Shown in pieces: positions 60,775 to 64,000 of a DNA stretch of 64,000 nt. The position numbers and the translations under genes were made by a program. The number at the start of each line of letters is the position of its first letter. Position 1 is the first letter of the stretch. Source of the DNA: DASXUX01 sp036504595 (GTDB lineage Bacteria; Planctomycetota; SZUA-567; H5-PLA8); assembly GCA_036504595.1 (NCBI GenBank), contig DASXUX010000030.1, positions 62,001 to 126,000 on the forward strand, written 5' to 3'. The notes under the pieces were generated by a model, which worked only from the letters and a program-made list of their open reading frames with translations, was not told where the DNA came from and ran no database searches.

Positions 60775-60851
60775 TGGTGGGCGCTACTGGATTCGAACCA
60801 GTGACCTCGTGGGTGTGATCCACGCGCTCTAACCAGCTGAGCTAAGCGCCC
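60775..60851 (-). tRNA. tRNA-Val (anticodon CAC)
   Basis: Read on minus it folds into a complete cloverleaf: acceptor GGGCGCT/AGCGCCC, D-arm GCTC...GAGC, anticodon stem CGTGG/CCACG with loop ATCACAC (anticodon CAC at 60817-60815), and T-arm ACTGG-TTCGAAT-CCAGT. CCA is encoded (60777-60775). 77 bases with CCA. Confidence 0.95.
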
Positions 60852-60857
60852 GGGAAG

Positions 60858-61202
60858 TGGCATTTAACAACGTGGGGCGCGGAAGTCAAGTTGCGGTGCT
60901 GGCTTGTCAGTGGTCAGAATGCATAACCGTATTTGCGAATCCGTGAGCGTCGTCGTGCGGGCATCTTGCCCGCTTCTTCGGGGGCCTTAGCGGGCGGGAC
61001 GCCCGCGCTACGAGGCAACCGCGCAGTTACTGTCATGCACGCCAGTGGTCGGTGGTCTGTGATCAGTGGTTCGTGGTCAGTGGATTAGGCAAAAATCGGT
61101 GGCGCAGGCGGCCCCCTCACCCGGCTCGCTTCGCTCGCCACCCTCTCCCTCGCGGGGGAGAGGGTTATACCAGGCCGCTTACCCTTCGACTACGGAACGA
61201 CG
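60858..61202. other. Gene-free, repeat-rich interval
   Basis: No gene found. It contains GCGGGCATCTTGCCCGC (60957-60973) and GCGGGCGGGACGCCCGC (60990-61006) palindromes, tandem GTGGTCAGTGG-like units at 61045-61085, and a third copy of the CTCACCCG...CTCTCCCTCGCGGGGGAGAGG hairpin (61113-61164). That last copy is interrupted by a GGCTCGCTTCGCTCGCC insertion. Confidence 0.65.
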
Positions 61203-63185
61203 CTAGAATGCGCCGAGCATGTCGCTGTCGTCGGTCTGACTGCCGCCTTTGGCGCGGAGGATCATGGCTCGTTCGGCGAACTCGCGGGCCTTGGCGTAGC
61301 GGTGTTCGCTTTCGAGGTGGCCGGCGATGTCATCCAGCACGTCGGGTTCCTTGAAGAAGCGCGGCGGGACTTTGTCGAGGGACTCGAAAGCGCGCTTGTC
61401 TTCGCCCATTTCGCGATAGGTGCGATACAACAGGTAGTGCGCCAGGTCGCGTGCGTCCGGATGACCGTCGCGGACGACGGCGTCCAGGTTCTCGATGGCC
61501 AGATCAAAGCGCTTGGTTTCCATGTACACGCGGGCAAGCTCCAGCTTCGGGCCGGGCTGGTCGGGGTCGTTCTGTTTGGCGTCGCTGAAGAATTCCTGGG
61601 CTTCCATGTACTGGCCTTCCATGAACTTCAGTTCGCCCAGGCAGATCAGCGCTTCGGTGGACGGATCGGTCAGACGCCGGGCCAGACGGAACAGGCGCTC
61701 GGCTTCGCTGGAATCTTCCATGTCCGTGACCAGGAAACGGCCGAGCGAAATAAACGCGTGTCCGTCGGTGGGGAAACGCGCCTCAATGTCGGCGGCCAGC
61801 TTGCGCGCGGCCGGGCGGTCGTTCTTCAGCAACAGCACATGGACCAGGTTCACCAGCGGCAGGCTCATACCGGGCTGAAGCTTCGCCACTTCGTTGAACA
61901 GACGCTCCGCATCGTCCAGCCTTCTGGCCGCGGTCGCGACGATGCCGTCCATGAGCAGTTCGATGTGACGCTCAAAACCCGCTTCACTCGCCGCCCAAAG
62001 CTGCTTCCAGTACGGCAACCGCGGCGGGCACTGCCTGCCTTTGTGCTCCAGCAGGCGCTTCAGCAGCAGCGCCATGGGCTGGGAGACTTCGTCGCCGAAC
62101 AGTTCCCAGAGTTGCAGAGTATCGTTGATGAGCGCGCGCTTGCTTTCGCGCAGGAAGACGCCACGCCGGCAGCATGCGACCACTTCGGGCAGCTCCGCCA
62201 TGGGGAAGCGCAGCACACCCATGTCCGTGGCCATGTGGTAGCAGCCTTCGGTGAAGTAGCGCGGAATGTCCGAACTGCTCATGCGCCAGTGCGGGTGGCC
62301 GAAGAGCGTGAGGAATGCGGCGGCGCGCCGCAGCGTGTCGGACTCGGACGAGAGCATCCCGTCTCGAGACAGGCCGCCGAGAAGTTGCGCGGCCTGGCTG
62401 TAGCATTCGCGCTGCAGGAGGCGCAAGCCGATCAGCAATGCGCCGCCGCCTCGCACCAGCACGGGCCGCAACGTCTTCCACCAAGCGGTGAAGCGTTCGC
62501 GAGAGCTCAGGATGAAAACGCGGCCTGTCGTGAATTCGAGCAGGTCTTCGGCCTCGCCGGAGAACGGCATTTCCCTGCGGCCGAGCGACGAAATCAGCAC
62601 ATCCACCAGACTGATGTAGTCCTGCGCGAGCACGTCCAGGTCGGACGAGGAGGCTTGCGACAACTCGCGTTCCAGCGCCTGCAAACGCAGCGGCATGCGT
62701 TGGCTGTTGGAACTGAGCGCCAGCGCCTGAAGCTGTGGGAAGGGGTGATGCGAGGCAGCGAGCGGACGGCTGGGACGCTGGCGAGCCATCCAACTGGTGC
62801 TGGCGAGCGCGGCGAGCCAGCGACGCGTCAACAACACGTCCTGCTGATCAGGCTTGATCGAGAGGTTCTCAAGAATATACAGGGCGCGCTCTTCATGACC
62901 TTGTTTGATGGCCAACGAAGCAGCGGTCAATCCGTTGAGCTGGCTGCCGGTGCCGGGCATGGCGGCGCGGATGCGTGCCTGGAGTTTCCAGCGAGCGGCC
63001 AAGGCGCGCAGCTTGGTGCGCCAGGCGAAACGCGCGGCGATCAGCGCCCAGCCACACCAATAGCTCCAGACCACGACGCGATGTGCGGACGGAAGCAGAA
63101 GGAATCCGGCGGCTATCAGTCCCGCGAGGGCCGCGCATTCAGCGGCCCAACGGAGCGCGCGAGAAGGTGGGCTCAGCAATGGCAT
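61203..63185 (-). CDS. Membrane-anchored TPR protein
   Basis: A 660-residue protein. Two N-terminal hydrophobic helices (ALAGLIAAGFLLLP and VVVWSYWCGWALIAARF) precede a long helical region. The C-terminal half (residues about 410-650) is a series of tetratricopeptide repeats, such as DDAERLFNEVAKLQPGMSLP, AEALICLGELKFMEGQYMEA-type units and FDLAIENLDAVVRDGHPDAR. TPR arrays mediate protein-protein contacts, and the N-terminus suggests membrane anchorage with the repeats in the cytoplasm or periplasm. A central block (about 240-400) has no recognisable domain. The start at 63185 is preferred because the longer frame adds an implausible N-terminus. Function unknown. Confidence 0.75.
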   Translation of the reverse strand: MPLLSPPSRALRWAAECAALAGLIAAGFLLLPSAHRVVVWSYWCGWALIAARFAWRTKLRALAARWKLQARIRAAMPGTGSQLNGLTAASLAIKQGHEERALYILENLSIKPDQQDVLLTRRWLAALASTSWMARQRPSRPLAASHHPFPQLQALALSSNSQRMPLRLQALERELSQASSSDLDVLAQDYISLVDVLISSLGRREMPFSGEAEDLLEFTTGRVFILSSRERFTAWWKTLRPVLVRGGGALLIGLRLLQRECYSQAAQLLGGLSRDGMLSSESDTLRRAAAFLTLFGHPHWRMSSSDIPRYFTEGCYHMATDMGVLRFPMAELPEVVACCRRGVFLRESKRALINDTLQLWELFGDEVSQPMALLLKRLLEHKGRQCPPRLPYWKQLWAASEAGFERHIELLMDGIVATAARRLDDAERLFNEVAKLQPGMSLPLVNLVHVLLLKNDRPAARKLAADIEARFPTDGHAFISLGRFLVTDMEDSSEAERLFRLARRLTDPSTEALICLGELKFMEGQYMEAQEFFSDAKQNDPDQPGPKLELARVYMETKRFDLAIENLDAVVRDGHPDARDLAHYLLYRTYREMGEDKRAFESLDKVPPRFFKEPDVLDDIAGHLESEHRYAKAREFAERAMILRAKGGSQTDDSDMLGAF

Positions 63186-63305
63186 CCGACGCCTCGATCC
63201 GAACGAAACAGCTCTCCAGCAGCCATATATACACCCGTGGTCCAACAGGGTGTCTCACTATCAAGTAGACTCCACATTTCGATCTCTGTCAAAAAGCGCC
63301 ATAAT

Positions 63306-63315
63306 GCACATGTGC
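63306..63315. promoter_or_regulatory. GCACATGTGC palindrome between divergent genes
   Basis: A 10-bp perfect palindrome in the 213-base divergent gap. The same core occurs in the 14-bp palindrome at 11854-11867. Might be a shared operator, but short palindromes arise easily. Confidence 0.25.
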
Positions 63316-63398
63316 TTACTGCATGCCACTTTCGGCGAATAGTGCGGGCGGTGTATGCTGTAGTGTTGTGGCACGTGGGATTCAGCAGAGGAGCGGCT

Positions 63399-64000
63399 AT
63401 GCACCGAGTAGCGCTGGTTTGTGTTTTGACTGTTACGGGCTGGCTATCGGCCAGCGACTGGCCGCAGTTTCGGGGGCCGTCGGGGCAAGGAATCAGCGAG
63501 GATTCGGGGCTGCCGCTGAGGTGGAACACCAAGACCGGTGAAAACGTGGTCTGGAGCGCGCCGCTGCCGAAGTCGGACAACTCGCCGTCGTCGCCGATCG
63601 TCTGGCGCGATCGCGTCTTTGCGATGACTGCCGCCGCAAAGCCGCTCGAACAGCACGTTACGTGTTTCCAGAAGAGCGATGGCAAGCAGCTTTGGGATGT
63701 TGTCGTGCCGCCGGGACCGTGGATTCTGACCGATATGCGCGGGGGATATTGCTGCGCCACGCCCGCGACGGATGGCGAGCGCGTTTATGTCGTGTTCGGA
63801 TCGGCCCTGATCGCGGCGCTGGATTTTGACGGGAAAACGGTGTGGAGCAAGGAGCTGAATCCGCGGGCCTTTGACGTGGCGATTTCGAGCAGCCCCGTTA
63901 TCTACAAGGACACCGTGATTCTGCTTTGCGACCAGCGCGACAAGCAGTCGTATCTGCTGGCGTATGACCGAAAGACGGGCGAGGAGCGCTGGCGGCAGAA
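63399..64000 (+). CDS. Secreted PQQ-like beta-propeller protein (truncated by window end)
   Basis: Open to the end of the window; 200 codons are visible. A signal peptide (VALVCVLTVTGWLSASDW) is followed by WPQFRGPSGQGISEDSGLPL, the opening typical of secreted BamB/PQQ-binding-like propellers expanded in Planctomycetes and Verrucomicrobia. Propeller blades follow with SDGKQLWDV, DFDGKTVWSKEL and DRKTGEERWRQ (the G-x-x-x-W blade motif). AGAGGAG lies five bases upstream of the ATG. It probably folds as an eight-bladed extracellular or periplasmic propeller; ligand unknown. Confidence 0.85.
   Translation, partial: MHRVALVCVLTVTGWLSASDWPQFRGPSGQGISEDSGLPLRWNTKTGENVVWSAPLPKSDNSPSSPIVWRDRVFAMTAAAKPLEQHVTCFQKSDGKQLWDVVVPPGPWILTDMRGGYCCATPATDGERVYVVFGSALIAALDFDGKTVWSKELNPRAFDVAISSSPVIYKDTVILLCDQRDKQSYLLAYDRKTGEERWRQ

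Noticed and set aside
60775..60851. Second copy of the tRNA-Val 3' end as an attachment-site partner for an island
   Set aside because: I did not find the T-arm/acceptor sequence elsewhere in the window, and no integrase gene is present; island status of 58-61 kb stays unproven.

Overview
The window is about 64 kb of moderately GC-rich bacterial DNA, dense with genes. It shows no phage or integron. Several traits fit an anaerobic or facultative member of the PVC group (Planctomycetes, Verrucomicrobia, Lentisphaerae) or a neighbouring candidate phylum: a Tat-exported Gfo/Idh/MocA oxidoreductase, a secreted PQQ-propeller protein opening with WPQFRGP, secreted nucleoside-hydrolase-like proteins, a GH28 beta-helix protein, and many dispersed palindromic repeats. 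I cannot assign a phylum from sequence alone.

Layout. (1) 1-3.2 kb: a small lipoprotein, an enlarged complex I subunit NuoH, a DinB-fold protein and NuoI. (2) 3.4-11.6 kb: secreted, sugar-related proteins (Gfo/Idh/MocA, two tandem nucleoside-hydrolase-like paralogues, a FlgD-Ig/beta-propeller protein, a GH28 protein). (3) 12.2-18.2 kb: a tripartite RND efflux operon whose genes overlap by ATGA. (4) 27.8-18.2 kb, minus strand: rex-hydC-hydB-hydA-hydE-hydS-SpoIIE phosphatase. This is an electron-bifurcating [FeFe] hydrogenase, one of its maturases, a sensory hydrogenase with a PAS domain and a phosphatase, all behind the NADH sensor Rex. (5) 28-58 kb: a Wzx/Wzy-type exopolysaccharide locus. gmd, a Wza-like exporter, an outer-membrane barrel and a GH71 glucanase lie on minus. 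A Wzz/BY-kinase-like protein, Wzy, a glycosyltransferase, Wzx and a WcaF-like acetyltransferase lie on plus. Two NRPS genes follow, then a WcaI-like glycosyltransferase and a polyprenyl glycosylphosphotransferase with an MshEN-like N-terminus. (6) 58-64 kb: an orphan type ISP-like DNA methyltransferase abutting tRNA-Val(CAC), a TPR membrane protein and a truncated PQQ-propeller gene.

The most unusual unit is the two-gene NRPS line (AMP-ligase, KR, PCP, Cy, A(Cys), PCP; then C, A, PCP, TE) inside a complete capsule/EPS locus. It predicts a hydroxyacyl-thiazoline-aminoacyl product made alongside, or attached to, a polysaccharide. The second most unusual signal is a family of palindromic mini-elements found between genes and also in frame inside at least five proteins, including the linker of a HydE-[2Fe-2S] fusion.
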